This document shows positions 8,814 to 18,624 of a stretch of DNA of 64,000 nt, piece by piece. This DNA comes from Longimicrobiales bacterium. GTDB lineage: Bacteria; Gemmatimonadota; Gemmatimonadetes; Longimicrobiales; Gaopeijiaceae. Where the stretch lies: assembly GCA_028278645.1 (NCBI GenBank), contig JANQDZ010000096.1:1-64000 (forward strand), written 5' to 3'. Below the pieces are notes generated by a model. The model ran no database searches. It was given only the letters and a program-made list of their open reading frames with translations, and had not been told where the DNA came from. Numbering within the stretch: position 1 is the stretch's first letter; each line of letters starts with the position of its first letter. The position numbers and the translations under genes are program-made.

Positions 8814-9905
8814 TCAAGGGGTGATGAGAGCCTTCGTAACCTTGAGAGCCTCGACGTCGGCCAGGGCCTGGTTCGCCTCGCCCAGGGAGTAGCTCTTCCC
8901 AACGATCTTCTGTAACGGAAGAGCCTCGCTGTGGCGGGCCAGAAGGGTCAGGGCCCGGGTCAGATGATGGAACCCGGTACCCCACTGGCCCAAGACCTCT
9001 GCATGCTTCCGGTTGATATCCAGATGGGGATTCACCGGGGCCGTCCCTACGTCGGAGTAGTGGCCGACGATGACGTACTTTCCACCATCCCTCATGAGAT
9101 CCAGGCCTTCAGGGATGGCGCTGGGATGACCGGCAGCCTCGATGACGACATCCACGCCCCTTCCGCCGGTGAGAGCGAGGACGCGGTCCTTCCTCTCTTC
9201 GGGCGAGGTCCCATTCAGATCGAAGGTCTCGTCGACGCCGAACGTCTCGCCCAAAGCCAGTCGGGCTTCCGGGGCTCCGATCATAAAAACGGCCGATGCT
9301 CCACCGAGGCCGGCGAAAGCAGCTGCCGAGAGTCCCACCGGGCCGGCTCCCTGGACGAGCACGGTGTCCCCCAACTCGAGCCGGCTGCGATCCACAGCGG
9401 CGAACCCGGTAAACAGGCCGCAGCCGCCACCGATGACCTGGTCCGCCGTGACGCCTTCCGGGATCCGGAAGACCTTCACACCGGGCTTCAGGTAGATCTG
9501 CTCCGCCCAACCACCCAGGAGCCCCTCCTCCGCCGAGTATGTGATCCCGTACACCTTCCGGCTTGCGCATCGGTTGGACTGTCGGGCTACAAGGCAGTGA
9601 TAGCAGGACCAGCAGGTCTCGTGGACGTCGTAGAAGGTTACCACGTCACCCGGAGACAACGGGTTTCCAAGGGCATCAGCTTCGATCCCGGGGCACTCCA
9701 GGACCCTTCCAACGCTGACATGGCCTGGGATGATGGGGTAAGGAACCCCCCCCAACTGGCCGTGAAGAAGATGGACATCCGTCCCGCAAACCTCGCTGGC
9801 GATGGTCTCCAGAAGGACCGAGCCCGGCTCGAGCACCGGGTCGTCCAGCTCCCACAGCTCAACAGGAGCATGGGGAGCCACCATGACTGCGGCTCGTACG
9901 CTCAT
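8814..9905 (-). CDS. Zinc-dependent medium-chain alcohol dehydrogenase
   Basis: This 363-residue MDR enzyme has the catalytic zinc ligands (VCGTD; PGHVSVG), the structural zinc cysteines CWSCYHC plus NRC about residues 94-109, and the NAD(P)-binding motif GAGPVG. The extra tract around CASRKVYGI and a GGGCGLFTG segment are typical of sorbitol/threonine-dehydrogenase-like members. It oxidises a secondary alcohol or polyol, but the substrate cannot be assigned from sequence. It is a single gene, convergent with the uridine kinase remnant and not linked to the lipoprotein gene upstream. Confidence 0.88.
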   Translation of the reverse strand: MSVRAAVMVAPHAPVELWELDDPVLEPGSVLLETIASEVCGTDVHLLHGQLGGVPYPIIPGHVSVGRVLECPGIEADALGNPLSPGDVVTFYDVHETCWSCYHCLVARQSNRCASRKVYGITYSAEEGLLGGWAEQIYLKPGVKVFRIPEGVTADQVIGGGCGLFTGFAAVDRSRLELGDTVLVQGAGPVGLSAAAFAGLGGASAVFMIGAPEARLALGETFGVDETFDLNGTSPEERKDRVLALTGGRGVDVVIEAAGHPSAIPEGLDLMRDGGKYVIVGHYSDVGTAPVNPHLDINRKHAEVLGQWGTGFHHLTRALTLLARHSEALPLQKIVGKSYSLGEANQALADVEALKVTKALITP

Positions 9906-9947
9906 GGCGGGGATAATACGGAACGGTGGGGTGGGCGGCTACAAGCC

Positions 9948-10928
9948 CTAGAAACAACTGGGTATCCCGCCCCCGACCATGCCGATCACCCGCACCGACC
10001 GCCGGACGGCCGAAGCCAGAACTCCAATCCCGTCACCCCGGAGGGAGGAAATCCGGACGGCTCCCGACGGGTTGAAGTTCCCGGTTCGCACCCAGTTCAC
10101 ATAGTTCCGGTCGAGAGCGGCAATCGCCACCTCACCCTGAGCTCCCTCGGGAAAGCCGGCTTGGAGTGCCAGAGCCACCTCCTGCTGCAGCTCAAACCGG
10201 TTGAAGACACCGAACTCCTTTGGGAAGGTGATGGCGGTGTCGGCCTCGGATACTGCTAAACCGAGGAGGGCAACAGAGTCCTCTTCAACTTCGATGCCCT
10301 GAGGGGCCAGGGCCTCTCTCAGCCCTTCGATCTCGGCTTCCGCAGAGTAAGCCCAAGCACCCGGAGACCGGGTCCAGGTAAACTCCACGTGCTGGCCAGG
10401 CGGAAGCCCACAAACGACCGGCTCGGCCGGCCGGAGAAGCTGGATCTCGCTCGGGATCAGGGTCCCCCCTTTCAACTCCCTTCCGCCCGGGAGCCGAATC
10501 TCCACCTCTGCTCGTGTCCCAGGTCGGAACACTCCCTCGGGGTCATCGGCCGGTGCATAGCACGCGCCTTCCACTTCGCCCGGTTCGTCGACTCGGAGAC
10601 AAACAAAGGGCTGTGTCGAGAACAGTGGTATCTCCTCACCACCCTCCGGAAACATCAGCACCTCGGCATCACGGAGGTCTTCCCTGCTCCCGGTACCTAT
10701 GGTCCAGTGCAGGAACGCGGTGACCTGGTCGGTCCCGTCTCCAACCCGGATGTAGACCTCAGCCACGAGTTCGTCCTCTTGCTCAGCCAGCTCGACCTCG
10801 GTCAGCTCGCACCCTGTCAGACCCAGGCCGGCCACCAGAGCGGGGAGTCTCCAGAGGAGGGAGCCGAGGGCTCTCCTTCGACAGGATCGGCTCAATCCGA
10901 TGGCCCAACTCCGAAAGGACCGGCTCAA
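9948..10928 (-). CDS. DUF4249-like lipoprotein partner of TonB receptor
   Basis: The 326-residue product has an N-terminal hydrophobic stretch ending in a lipobox (GLTGCELTE). Beta-rich sequence follows with AEVYIRVGDGTD and a long VEFTWTRSPGAWAYSAE strand region. Size, lipobox and position after a TonB-dependent receptor match the DUF4249-type surface lipoproteins of Bacteroidota and Gemmatimonadota. The start overlaps the receptor stop by four bases, so translation is coupled. It is inferred to sit on the outer membrane and help capture the receptor's ligand; the ligand is unknown. Confidence 0.7.
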   Translation of the reverse strand: MSRSFRSWAIGLSRSCRRRALGSLLWRLPALVAGLGLTGCELTEVELAEQEDELVAEVYIRVGDGTDQVTAFLHWTIGTGSREDLRDAEVLMFPEGGEEIPLFSTQPFVCLRVDEPGEVEGACYAPADDPEGVFRPGTRAEVEIRLPGGRELKGGTLIPSEIQLLRPAEPVVCGLPPGQHVEFTWTRSPGAWAYSAEAEIEGLREALAPQGIEVEEDSVALLGLAVSEADTAITFPKEFGVFNRFELQQEVALALQAGFPEGAQGEVAIAALDRNYVNWVRTGNFNPSGAVRISSLRGDGIGVLASAVRRSVRVIGMVGGGIPSCF

Positions 10929-13309
10929 AAGGTCACCTCCAGTCCGAGGGTAGGGAGGAATGGGAACATGGAGATCCCCGTCCGGACCGGGGGATCCCGG
11001 TCATACTCGAAGAAGTAGAAGAGGACGTTTTTTCGGTTGTACACGTTGAGGACACTGATATAGGGCACCAACCGACCCCATCCTCGATCCATGGTCCACC
11101 GCAGGCTCACGTCGAGGCGGTGGCGGGCAGGATACCGGGCACCGTTCCGCTGACTCAGGACTACCCCGTAACCGCCTTGGCCACCTGTCCCCTCCCCCTC
11201 GGTATCCCATTGCATTCCCGATCCGGGGATGATCCGCTGCGACAGGTACCGGTAACTCCCCAGGGGCCGAGTGTAAGGAAGCCCGGAGCCAAAATTCCAT
11301 CGAAGTCCGGCCCGCAACCCTCCCCCCAGGTTCCTCTGAAGAACCAGATCCGCATCCACACGGCGATCGAAGATGGGGGGGTAGGTCAGGTCCGGAGCCG
11401 GATCCAGTCCTGAGAGAAAGTCGGGGAAGGTCCGACTGGCTTCCAGGAACGACAGGGAGAGCCAGCCCGAGGTTCCCTCACCGGTATAACGGAGAAATAC
11501 GTCACCTCCCCACGAGACACCGGACCCCGGCAGGAAGTCGTCGGCTTCATCGTTCGGGTCGTCGGCAAGATTTGTCGTCACGACCCCATCAAAGCCTCGA
11601 TGGTAGGCCTCCGCCGAGAGGAACCATCCCTCACCTGGGTATCCCTCGAACCCCACCTGGACCTGGTCGGACACCACGTGAGGAGCTTGGTCCCCGGTCA
11701 GAATCCAAACGTCCAGGCCCAAAGGAAGCTCTTCGTCCCGGATGGAATGGAGGTATTGGTTATATCTCCCAGCGGAGGCCTTTAGCGCCCACTGGGTATC
11801 CCAGAGGAATCGCTTCACAGATACCCTCGGGGAGAGCTCCCAGACGCCCTCCCCCTCGGAAGGGACCCAGCGGTCGAATCGCGCCCCAACCTCCAAGATC
11901 CAAGAGGATGAGGGTGTCCAATCGGCCTGGAGGTAGGTGAAAAACTCCGTCCCCTTCCCATCCCCGCCGCCCAACTCCGTGCCACCGGATTCAAACCAAT
12001 TGTCGAAAGCCAATCGGCGGACCCCCAACCCGGTCCCGATGGAAAGGTACGGGGACGGACGGACCTCGAAATCCCCCTCCAGAGTCTTCTGTTCGATGGC
12101 GGTCCTGATGTCCGTATCGTCGAAATCGGGGAACTTGAGACCTGAGTCAAACCTGGAGAATCCAGACCGGACCTCCCACCACCCACCGTCCTCCCTGGGC
12201 CGGGTCCAACGGCCCCCAATGAGGGTATTCCCCCAATCCCAGTCGATGCGGAGGGGGAAGTCGTCCGGATCCAGTGTGGTCAAGTCCAGAATGTCCCGGC
12301 CTGAGTAAGCTGACAGAGAGATCCGGTCTCCACCCCCGGTCCAACCTTCAAAAAAACCCTGGAGATCGGTGAGGTGGTATGGGAAGTCCATCACTCCTTT
12401 CAGAATCTGGTCGAAATAGGACCTTCGGCCCGAGAGCCTCCACCGGCCTCTTCTCAAACCGGCCCAGTCCTGAAAGCCCTGAGGGAGACTCCCCCCCAGT
12501 GCCAACCGAGTCGCCAAAAGGGACACACCCGCGGCGCCTCCAAACTCGCCAGAGCCGGGATCGGTCTCGATGTCCAAAACGCTCGATACCCGCCCCCCAT
12601 AACGGGCAGGGAATCCGCCGGACCGCAGCTCAGCCCTCTGGATCATGTCCGCGTTGAATACGGAGAAGAACCCACCGAGGTGAGTCGGATTAAAGACTGG
12701 GATCTGGTCGAGCAGGATCAGGTTCTGATCGGCTGACCCACCCCGGACGTTGAACGCCGAGGAGAAGTCGGAGACAGTGGTAACACCCGGGAGGACTTCA
12801 ACGGCTCGAAGGGGGTCGGCCTCCACGAGTCCAGGGATCCCCTTGATCACGCTCCCTTCGAGTTCCTGGACCGTAAGGCCGGCTTCGTTCTCGAAACGGA
12901 CCCGCTCCCGACTCCGCTCCGCCTCGACGGAGATACCTTCCAGCTGCAGGGGAGCTGCCCGGAGGGAAAAGTCGGCCGTCAGTCGCTGACCTGAGGCCAC
13001 CTCCAGATCCCTGGTCTCCGTTTCCAACCCGAGGCGTGAGACCACGGCCAGATAGGCCCCAGGGGGAAGGGGTTCCAGGTGGTAGTATCCCAGAGCATCG
13101 GACTCGGCCCCCCGGAACGCCTGTTCCGATCCGCTTCGATAAAGAAGGACCAGAGCTCCGGCCGCCGGCGTCCCATCCTCACTCCAAATACGACCATGTA
13201 CGGACCCTGGGGGGATCTCCTGACCCTGCGCCACGGAGGGGAAAATCCCCGCGCAAGCCGAGACCAGCAAAGCCCAGGAGAGAAGGTTGGAGTGGTGGAA
13301 CGCCGGCAC
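10925..13309 (-). CDS. TonB-dependent outer-membrane receptor with carboxypeptidase-like domain
   Basis: The 794-residue product begins with a signal peptide ending near AQGQE. A carboxypeptidase-regulatory-like beta sandwich spans about 33-115 (GSVHGRIWSEDGTPA, then YHLEPLPPGAYLAVV). The plug domain spans about 135-250, with VRGGSADQNLILLDQIPVFNP and FPARYGGRVSSVLDIETD. A 22-strand barrel follows and ends in an aromatic residue (LGLEVTF), as required for outer-membrane insertion. It would import a ligand with energy from TonB. It is the first gene of a two-gene operon with the lipoprotein. Confidence 0.92.
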   Translation of the reverse strand: MPAFHHSNLLSWALLVSACAGIFPSVAQGQEIPPGSVHGRIWSEDGTPAAGALVLLYRSGSEQAFRGAESDALGYYHLEPLPPGAYLAVVSRLGLETETRDLEVASGQRLTADFSLRAAPLQLEGISVEAERSRERVRFENEAGLTVQELEGSVIKGIPGLVEADPLRAVEVLPGVTTVSDFSSAFNVRGGSADQNLILLDQIPVFNPTHLGGFFSVFNADMIQRAELRSGGFPARYGGRVSSVLDIETDPGSGEFGGAAGVSLLATRLALGGSLPQGFQDWAGLRRGRWRLSGRRSYFDQILKGVMDFPYHLTDLQGFFEGWTGGGDRISLSAYSGRDILDLTTLDPDDFPLRIDWDWGNTLIGGRWTRPREDGGWWEVRSGFSRFDSGLKFPDFDDTDIRTAIEQKTLEGDFEVRPSPYLSIGTGLGVRRLAFDNWFESGGTELGGGDGKGTEFFTYLQADWTPSSSWILEVGARFDRWVPSEGEGVWELSPRVSVKRFLWDTQWALKASAGRYNQYLHSIRDEELPLGLDVWILTGDQAPHVVSDQVQVGFEGYPGEGWFLSAEAYHRGFDGVVTTNLADDPNDEADDFLPGSGVSWGGDVFLRYTGEGTSGWLSLSFLEASRTFPDFLSGLDPAPDLTYPPIFDRRVDADLVLQRNLGGGLRAGLRWNFGSGLPYTRPLGSYRYLSQRIIPGSGMQWDTEGEGTGGQGGYGVVLSQRNGARYPARHRLDVSLRWTMDRGWGRLVPYISVLNVYNRKNVLFYFFEYDRDPPVRTGISMFPFLPTLGLEVTF

Positions 13310-13418
13310 TGAGGGTCTCGGAGTCAGAATGGAGGTTCTATGGACACAGGTTGAACACCCTACCTACGCCGGGGGTCCCCCCTCCCCAACCTCCACCGCC
13401 TTGATTAGCCTGTGGAGC

Positions 13419-14321
13419 ATGCGCCTCTTCTACTGTGATCACTTCGTCCTCCCTCTCCCCGAGGGCCACCGTTTCCCCATGGAGAAGTACGGGCTCTTGA
13501 GGAAACGGGTTGAAACTCTATTGGATAAGACAGCTGCGGCCCTTTCCGTCCCGCCGGGAGCCACCGACGGGGAGCTCGCCACGGTCCACGAAGCAGAGTA
13601 CCTGAGGAAGGTCCGAACCGGAAGCCTCTCCACGGCCGAGATCCGACGTATCGGCTTCCCCTGGTCACCGGCTCTGGTGGAACGGTCCTACCGATCGGTA
13701 GGTGGGACCTTGAGCGCCGCGAAGGCAGCCATGGACGACGGCCTGGCGGTGAATCTGTCGGGTGGAACGCACCATGCGTTCCCCGATCGGGGGGAAGGGT
13801 TCTGTGTGTTCAACGATGTGGCCGTTGCCGCAAGGGTCCTGCAGCGGGATGGAAAAGCACGGAAAACCGTGGTCCTGGATCTGGACGTCCATCAGGGCAA
13901 CGGCACCGCCTTCATCTTTCGGGGCGACCCGACGGTCTTCACGCTCTCCATCCACGGGGCCAACAACTACCCCTTTCGGAAAGAACCGGGAGACCTGGAC
14001 CTCGAGCTGCCCGACGGAGCCCGAGACGGGGAGTTCCTGCAGATCGCCATGGAAGGGATCAGGTCCGCCCTTTCCACCGCTGACTTCGATCTCGGCTTTT
14101 ATGTCGCTGGGGCGGATCCATTCGAAGGAGACCGACTCGGCCGGTTAGCGGTGTCGAAAAAGGCACTGGCGGAGAGAGACCGAATGGTCTTCGCTGCCTG
14201 CAGGGAAGCGGGGCTCCCTCTGGCTGTGGTCATGGGGGGAGGGTACGCCACCGACATCAACGACACCGTCGATATCCACTTCAACACGGTGAGAGCAGCA
14301 GTCGGTTCCACTCGGCGGTAG
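13419..14321 (+). CDS. Histone deacetylase/acetoin utilisation family hydrolase
   Basis: The frame is open from 13287, but the ATG at 13419 begins the conserved family start (MRLFYCDHFVLPLPEGHRFP) and gives 300 residues. Zinc-enzyme motifs are present: GGTHHAF with the general-base His pair, the DLDVHQGNGT zinc ligands, a third ligand region AGADPFEGDRLGRL, and a C-terminal GGGY. Bacterial members deacetylate small acetylated amines, polyamines or acetylated proteins. The target here is not evident. It is divergent from the TonB receptor. Confidence 0.9.
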   Translation: MRLFYCDHFVLPLPEGHRFPMEKYGLLRKRVETLLDKTAAALSVPPGATDGELATVHEAEYLRKVRTGSLSTAEIRRIGFPWSPALVERSYRSVGGTLSAAKAAMDDGLAVNLSGGTHHAFPDRGEGFCVFNDVAVAARVLQRDGKARKTVVLDLDVHQGNGTAFIFRGDPTVFTLSIHGANNYPFRKEPGDLDLELPDGARDGEFLQIAMEGIRSALSTADFDLGFYVAGADPFEGDRLGRLAVSKKALAERDRMVFAACREAGLPLAVVMGGGYATDINDTVDIHFNTVRAAVGSTRR

Positions 14322-14405
14322 TGCGTGGGCCTCCACCATTGCCTAGCTTTCATCGTTCTCAATAACACAGCTCGTAAACACGCATCAAAACCCTCGGAGG
14401 TTCCC

Positions 14406-16415
14406 ATGCGCTTCAAACCCTCCCTCCTGGCGGTTGCACTCCCATTCCTGGTACTGGGTTTTGTAGCTCCCAGCAGCCTGATGTCCCAGGACAAGACCCT
14501 CACACTGGAGATGTTCCTGGACCTCGAGTCGGCCTCGAATCCTCAACTCTCCCCCGACGGAAGTCAGATCATCTTCACGCGGGGTGGAGTAGATAACGTC
14601 AACGACCGCCGATATTCACAGGTCTGGATCATGAACTCGGACGGGAGTCGGAAGCGTTATCTGACGGACGGCTCCTCTCCAGTGTGGTCTCCAGACGGCA
14701 CACGAATAGCCTTCACGGCCCAGGGTGACCCGCGGGGAAGCCAGATCTTCGTGCGGTGGATGGACGCGGAGGGTGCGACCAGTCAGATCACTCGAGTGGA
14801 GAGGGGTCCCGGGAGCCTGCGATGGTCCCCGGACGGCACCCAGATCGCATTCACCATGGCAGTTGAAGACGCCGAGAAGTGGAACGTGAGTCTGCCCTCC
14901 CGTCCTGCGGGGGCCCAATGGACCGAGGGCCCCAAAATCGTGGATCGCCTGGTATATCGCCGGGACCGGCAGGGGTTCGTGGACACCAGCCACTCCCACA
15001 TCTTCGTGGTCCCGGCCGATGGCGGGACCCCGCGCCAGCTCACAGATGGTGAGTGGAATCACTCTGGCCCTCGGTGGGCACCGGACGGAACGGAGATCTT
15101 TTTCTCCTCACTCCGTGAAGAGGAAGCAGACTGGATGTGGAGGGAGTCTGAGATCTATGCCGTGAACGTCGAGACCGGCGCTTTCCGTCAGCTCACAACG
15201 CGGAAAGGCCCCGACTCCGGACCGGTGCCTTCACCCGACGGTCGACTCATCGCCTATCAAGGCCAGGACTGGTCAACCGACACCTACGTCGAAAATGGCC
15301 TTTATGTCGTGAACGCCGATGGGTCGAATCCCCGGCGCATCGCCGGTGAGCTGGGGCGGTCCCTTGGGAACATCACGTGGGCATCCGACGGCGGTGGGCT
15401 CTACTTCAACGCACCCATGAAGGGGAATTCGAACGTTTGGTTCGCTCCATTGAATGGAGAGCCTCGGGCGGTGACGGAGGGGAATCACATGCTCTCCTTC
15501 ACCTCCGCCGACGGAAATGGGAACTTCGCAGCCACTATCTCCAGCTATCACGAGCCTGGAGACATCTGGACCTTCAACGCGGCAAACCCGGCTCGTATGC
15601 ACCGCCTTACTCGGGTGAACGAAGACGTCCTTCACGGGGTGACCCTGGGCGAGGTGGAAGAGATCTGGTACAAGTCCACGGACGACCTGGACATCCAGGG
15701 TTGGATCATCAAGCCACCGAACTTCGACCCGTCCCAGAAGTACCCGTTGATCCTCACCATCCATGGCGGTCCCCATGGGATGTACGGCGTGGGCTTCAGC
15801 CATCGCTGGCAGAATCACGCGGCCGAGGGCTACGTGGTCCTTTATACCAACCCCAGGGGCAGCGCCGGCTACGGATCACCCTTCGGGAACGAGATCAACA
15901 ACGCCTACCCGGACAAGGACTACGATGATCTCATGAACGGAGTGGACGAGGTCATCGCCAAGGGATACATCGACGAGGACAACATGTTCGTCTACGGTGG
16001 CTCCGGTGGCGGGGTCCTCACCGCCTGGATCGTGGGTCATACCGATCGTTTCGCCGCCGCCTCCTCGAACTATCCTGTCATCGACTGGATCTCCTTCGTC
16101 GGCACCACGGACGGGGCCAGCTGGTATCGGAACTTCAAGAACTTCCCCTGGGAAGACCCCTCCGAGCACCTGGAGCGGTCCCCCCTCATGTATGCCGGGA
16201 ACGTCACCACCCCCACCATGCTAATGACCGGGGAGCTGGACTTGAGGACACCCATATCCCAGACGGAAGAGTTCTACATGGCCTTGAAGGTCCAGAAGGT
16301 GCCGACGGTCATGCTCCGGTTCAAAGGGGAATACCACGGGACGTCCTCCATCCCGTCCAACTACATGCGCAGCCAGCTCTACCTGCACGGCTGGTTCGAG
16401 AAATGGAAGAAATAA
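14406..16415 (+). CDS. Secreted S9 family prolyl oligopeptidase-type peptidase
   Basis: The start at 14406 has a ribosome site (CGGAGG) and a signal peptide (MRFKPSLL to PSSLMSQD); the frame extends upstream without support. Residues about 40-400 form a WD/TolB-like seven-bladed propeller, with repeats such as PQLSPDGSQIIFTR and SPDGRLIAYQG. The alpha/beta hydrolase domain follows, with nucleophile YGGSGGG, acid in GELDLRTP and His in GEYHGTS. These peptidases cleave short peptides in the periplasm. The gene is followed by a strong terminator, so it is probably monocistronic. Confidence 0.92.
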   Translation: MRFKPSLLAVALPFLVLGFVAPSSLMSQDKTLTLEMFLDLESASNPQLSPDGSQIIFTRGGVDNVNDRRYSQVWIMNSDGSRKRYLTDGSSPVWSPDGTRIAFTAQGDPRGSQIFVRWMDAEGATSQITRVERGPGSLRWSPDGTQIAFTMAVEDAEKWNVSLPSRPAGAQWTEGPKIVDRLVYRRDRQGFVDTSHSHIFVVPADGGTPRQLTDGEWNHSGPRWAPDGTEIFFSSLREEEADWMWRESEIYAVNVETGAFRQLTTRKGPDSGPVPSPDGRLIAYQGQDWSTDTYVENGLYVVNADGSNPRRIAGELGRSLGNITWASDGGGLYFNAPMKGNSNVWFAPLNGEPRAVTEGNHMLSFTSADGNGNFAATISSYHEPGDIWTFNAANPARMHRLTRVNEDVLHGVTLGEVEEIWYKSTDDLDIQGWIIKPPNFDPSQKYPLILTIHGGPHGMYGVGFSHRWQNHAAEGYVVLYTNPRGSAGYGSPFGNEINNAYPDKDYDDLMNGVDEVIAKGYIDEDNMFVYGGSGGGVLTAWIVGHTDRFAAASSNYPVIDWISFVGTTDGASWYRNFKNFPWEDPSEHLERSPLMYAGNVTTPTMLMTGELDLRTPISQTEEFYMALKVQKVPTVMLRFKGEYHGTSSIPSNYMRSQLYLHGWFEKWKK

Positions 16416-16470
16416 GAAGGAAGACCAGGATTCCCCGGGGAAGCGGAAATCCGCTTCACTAGGTGAAAGA

Positions 16471-16500
16471 GGGGCCGGCTGACTGCCGGCCCCTTCCTTT
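16471..16500 (+). terminator. Rho-independent terminator
   Basis: A perfect nine-base-pair stem (GGGGCCGGC, loop TGACT, GCCGGCCCC) is followed by TTCCTTTT. It lies 55 bases after the S9 peptidase stop. Confidence 0.85.
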
Positions 16501-16628
16501 TGCCTCCCTTCGGACCCAAGCCATTCGGAAGGCTTGCGCGAAAGCAGACAGGTGGTGGGTATTTGAAGTAGGCAGTTCATCCCCTCTCCTTCCCGGGGAG
16601 CCTGGCTCAACTCCGTTCTGGAGGTTCC

Positions 16629-18554
16629 ATGCAGGATTCCAATACACAACTTCGCCTCATCTGGCCCCCACCAGGCCTGGAAGGCTGTCAGGGTTTACTC
16701 TGGAGGAAAGCAGGAGAGTTGGGGTTCGGAAGTACAGTCATGGTGATCCCCTTCCTCTTGGCCACCACCTGGTCCCAGTCGTTCTCCAGCCTTGGTTTTT
16801 TTGGGGACGCCTGGTGGTTTTTGGGTTTTACCGCCGTTGGTGGGTTCCTGATCACGCTCCGGGCCCTGGCCGGAACTTTCAGGTTCTTCCGAGCCACGGC
16901 CGATGCTGCCAAGCATGGAATCGACCTGGAGACCGCTCTACAGGTGGGGGCTGATCACGCAGGGGACACCGGTGCCCTTCTCCGGGGAACCAGAGAGTTC
17001 CATTCCCTGGACGAAGGCCGACGCATCCGTGCCGTCCAGGCACGGATCTGGTCGTCCATCCTCCTCCTCGCCGCAGCTACGTGGATCAGCGTGGGTTGGA
17101 TAGCCTCGGTGCTGCTGGCCACCCGGGACCTTTTAGGGCCCACGGGAGCCTGGCTCCTCACGCTGGGACCTGCCGCGGTGGTCCTCCTGGCAGGCTTGGT
17201 CTCTCTGGGGTACGAGGGAACGCAGCTGGGCCCCGTCCGGGGGCCTTACTTCTGGAACCGGTGGAAAAACGCCGGACGAGAGAACGCCGCTCAGATATGG
17301 GGCGACGGCCTCCGAAAGCTCCGGATGGAAAGGGGAGAACCCATGGCCTCCGGGCGGGCGGCCGGCCGGATCGGAATGGCTTCAGTGGCCGCGTTCGGTC
17401 TCCTCACTTTTATCCCGGCTGCAAGCCTGTCGGTAGCCACCGCCATCGGCCCTGTGTTGGCCAACATGGCCATACCCAAGTTTTCAGTCACCCAGCAACG
17501 AGCCGTGGCCGCCCAGGCGTTGGAACGCTTCCGACTCCCCACGGACCCCGGGGTATCACCTCAGGATGCCGGTGAGGCTCTCCACGTGCTGGCCTCCGTG
17601 GGTCGAACGGACCCTGAGCATAGATGGTTCAAACCCGCCGCGAGAGTCCTGGAGGAAAGGTTCGTCCCCACGGATTCCCATGAGGTTGTGGGCATCAGAC
17701 TCACGGACTGGCCCACCGATCTCTTCCCGGTGGCGGCCGGTGGCCTTTCCCTCGAAGCCGAAGCTTTCCTGCGCCGGGTAGCCAATCATCCGGGGCTGGC
17801 GGAATTCGAGGTGCTCGGCAAGGCCGAAGCCATCGATGTGATGGGGACTCGTTTTTCCCTCCCCTTACCGGAAGACGCAACTGCCTTGGATGTCCCGATC
17901 CCCAGCCTGTCCGCGGTCAGAGAAGGCGCACACGCCATGGTGGCCAAGGCGGTAGTCCAATACCTGGACGGAGAGCTTCAAGCAGCCGAACTGACTCTTA
18001 TGTCGTTGATTTCCGCCGGGCTCCTTTACGGAAAGGATGCGTCGTTCCTCATCGACACCCTCATCGGATACGTCCTGGCCGGGTACGGGGCCGACGCTCT
18101 GGCGGGGTTTTATGAAGCGACGGGAAGGCATGAGGAAGCGGACGCACTTCGATGGGTCCGGGAGACCACCCAGGCCATGGGGAAAGCCACGCGTTCGTTT
18201 GACGTGGACGCCTCAACCGCTTATCAGGGGATGCCGTCGAGGATCTTGGATCCCAACGAAGTACGGGGCATTCGCTGGGAGTACTTCTGGCTCCTGTCGG
18301 GAATCAGCCCCTGCATCAATCCCCACCAGGCCGTCTTCGGGCCCGGCCTGACCCGAGAGGAGTTCATGCGCTCCGCTCAGGAGACCCTGGCCCGGTACCC
18401 GGCTGAAGCCGCGGTCTTGGATGTTCTGAAAGGTGGGTTCTTCGATATCCCGAAACCCGGCGGCTGGGACGGCTTGGCCGCTAAGGTCATGGGTGCCACA
18501 CTTGGCCCCAGGGCGGGGATGTGCGCTTCTATCTTCGCCTCGCCGTATCTCTAG
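16629..18554 (+). CDS. Large membrane protein of unknown function (641 aa)
   Basis: Residues 38-80 hold two hydrophobic segments; further pairs lie near 140-165 and 170-195, and a strongly hydrophobic stretch (FGLLTFIPAASLSVATAIG) lies near 255-290. The C-terminal 350 residues are soluble and helical, with Ala-rich amphipathic repeats such as YLDGELQAAELTLMSLISAG that resemble TPR-like hairpins. No catalytic motif or known family is visible. A scaffold or assembly role at the inner membrane is possible but unsupported. It stands alone between a terminator and a convergent Dyp peroxidase. Confidence 0.6.
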   Translation: MQDSNTQLRLIWPPPGLEGCQGLLWRKAGELGFGSTVMVIPFLLATTWSQSFSSLGFFGDAWWFLGFTAVGGFLITLRALAGTFRFFRATADAAKHGIDLETALQVGADHAGDTGALLRGTREFHSLDEGRRIRAVQARIWSSILLLAAATWISVGWIASVLLATRDLLGPTGAWLLTLGPAAVVLLAGLVSLGYEGTQLGPVRGPYFWNRWKNAGRENAAQIWGDGLRKLRMERGEPMASGRAAGRIGMASVAAFGLLTFIPAASLSVATAIGPVLANMAIPKFSVTQQRAVAAQALERFRLPTDPGVSPQDAGEALHVLASVGRTDPEHRWFKPAARVLEERFVPTDSHEVVGIRLTDWPTDLFPVAAGGLSLEAEAFLRRVANHPGLAEFEVLGKAEAIDVMGTRFSLPLPEDATALDVPIPSLSAVREGAHAMVAKAVVQYLDGELQAAELTLMSLISAGLLYGKDASFLIDTLIGYVLAGYGADALAGFYEATGRHEEADALRWVRETTQAMGKATRSFDVDASTAYQGMPSRILDPNEVRGIRWEYFWLLSGISPCINPHQAVFGPGLTREEFMRSAQETLARYPAEAAVLDVLKGGFFDIPKPGGWDGLAAKVMGATLGPRAGMCASIFASPYL

Positions 18555-18624
18555 GCATCGGGCGAGTGGACCTGAAACCGGCCCTTCAGGGTCGGGGTTG
18601 GCCCTTTGGGATTAGGGCCGGCCC

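Noticed and set aside
8931-10259. A 442-codon plus-strand frame
   Set aside because: It is exactly antisense to the alcohol dehydrogenase, whose zinc and NAD motifs are unmistakable; the plus-strand sequence has no family features.
18600-18619. GGCCCT/AGGGCC hairpin between the unknown membrane protein and the Dyp peroxidase
   Set aside because: Stem of only six pairs with no T-run; not a convincing terminator.
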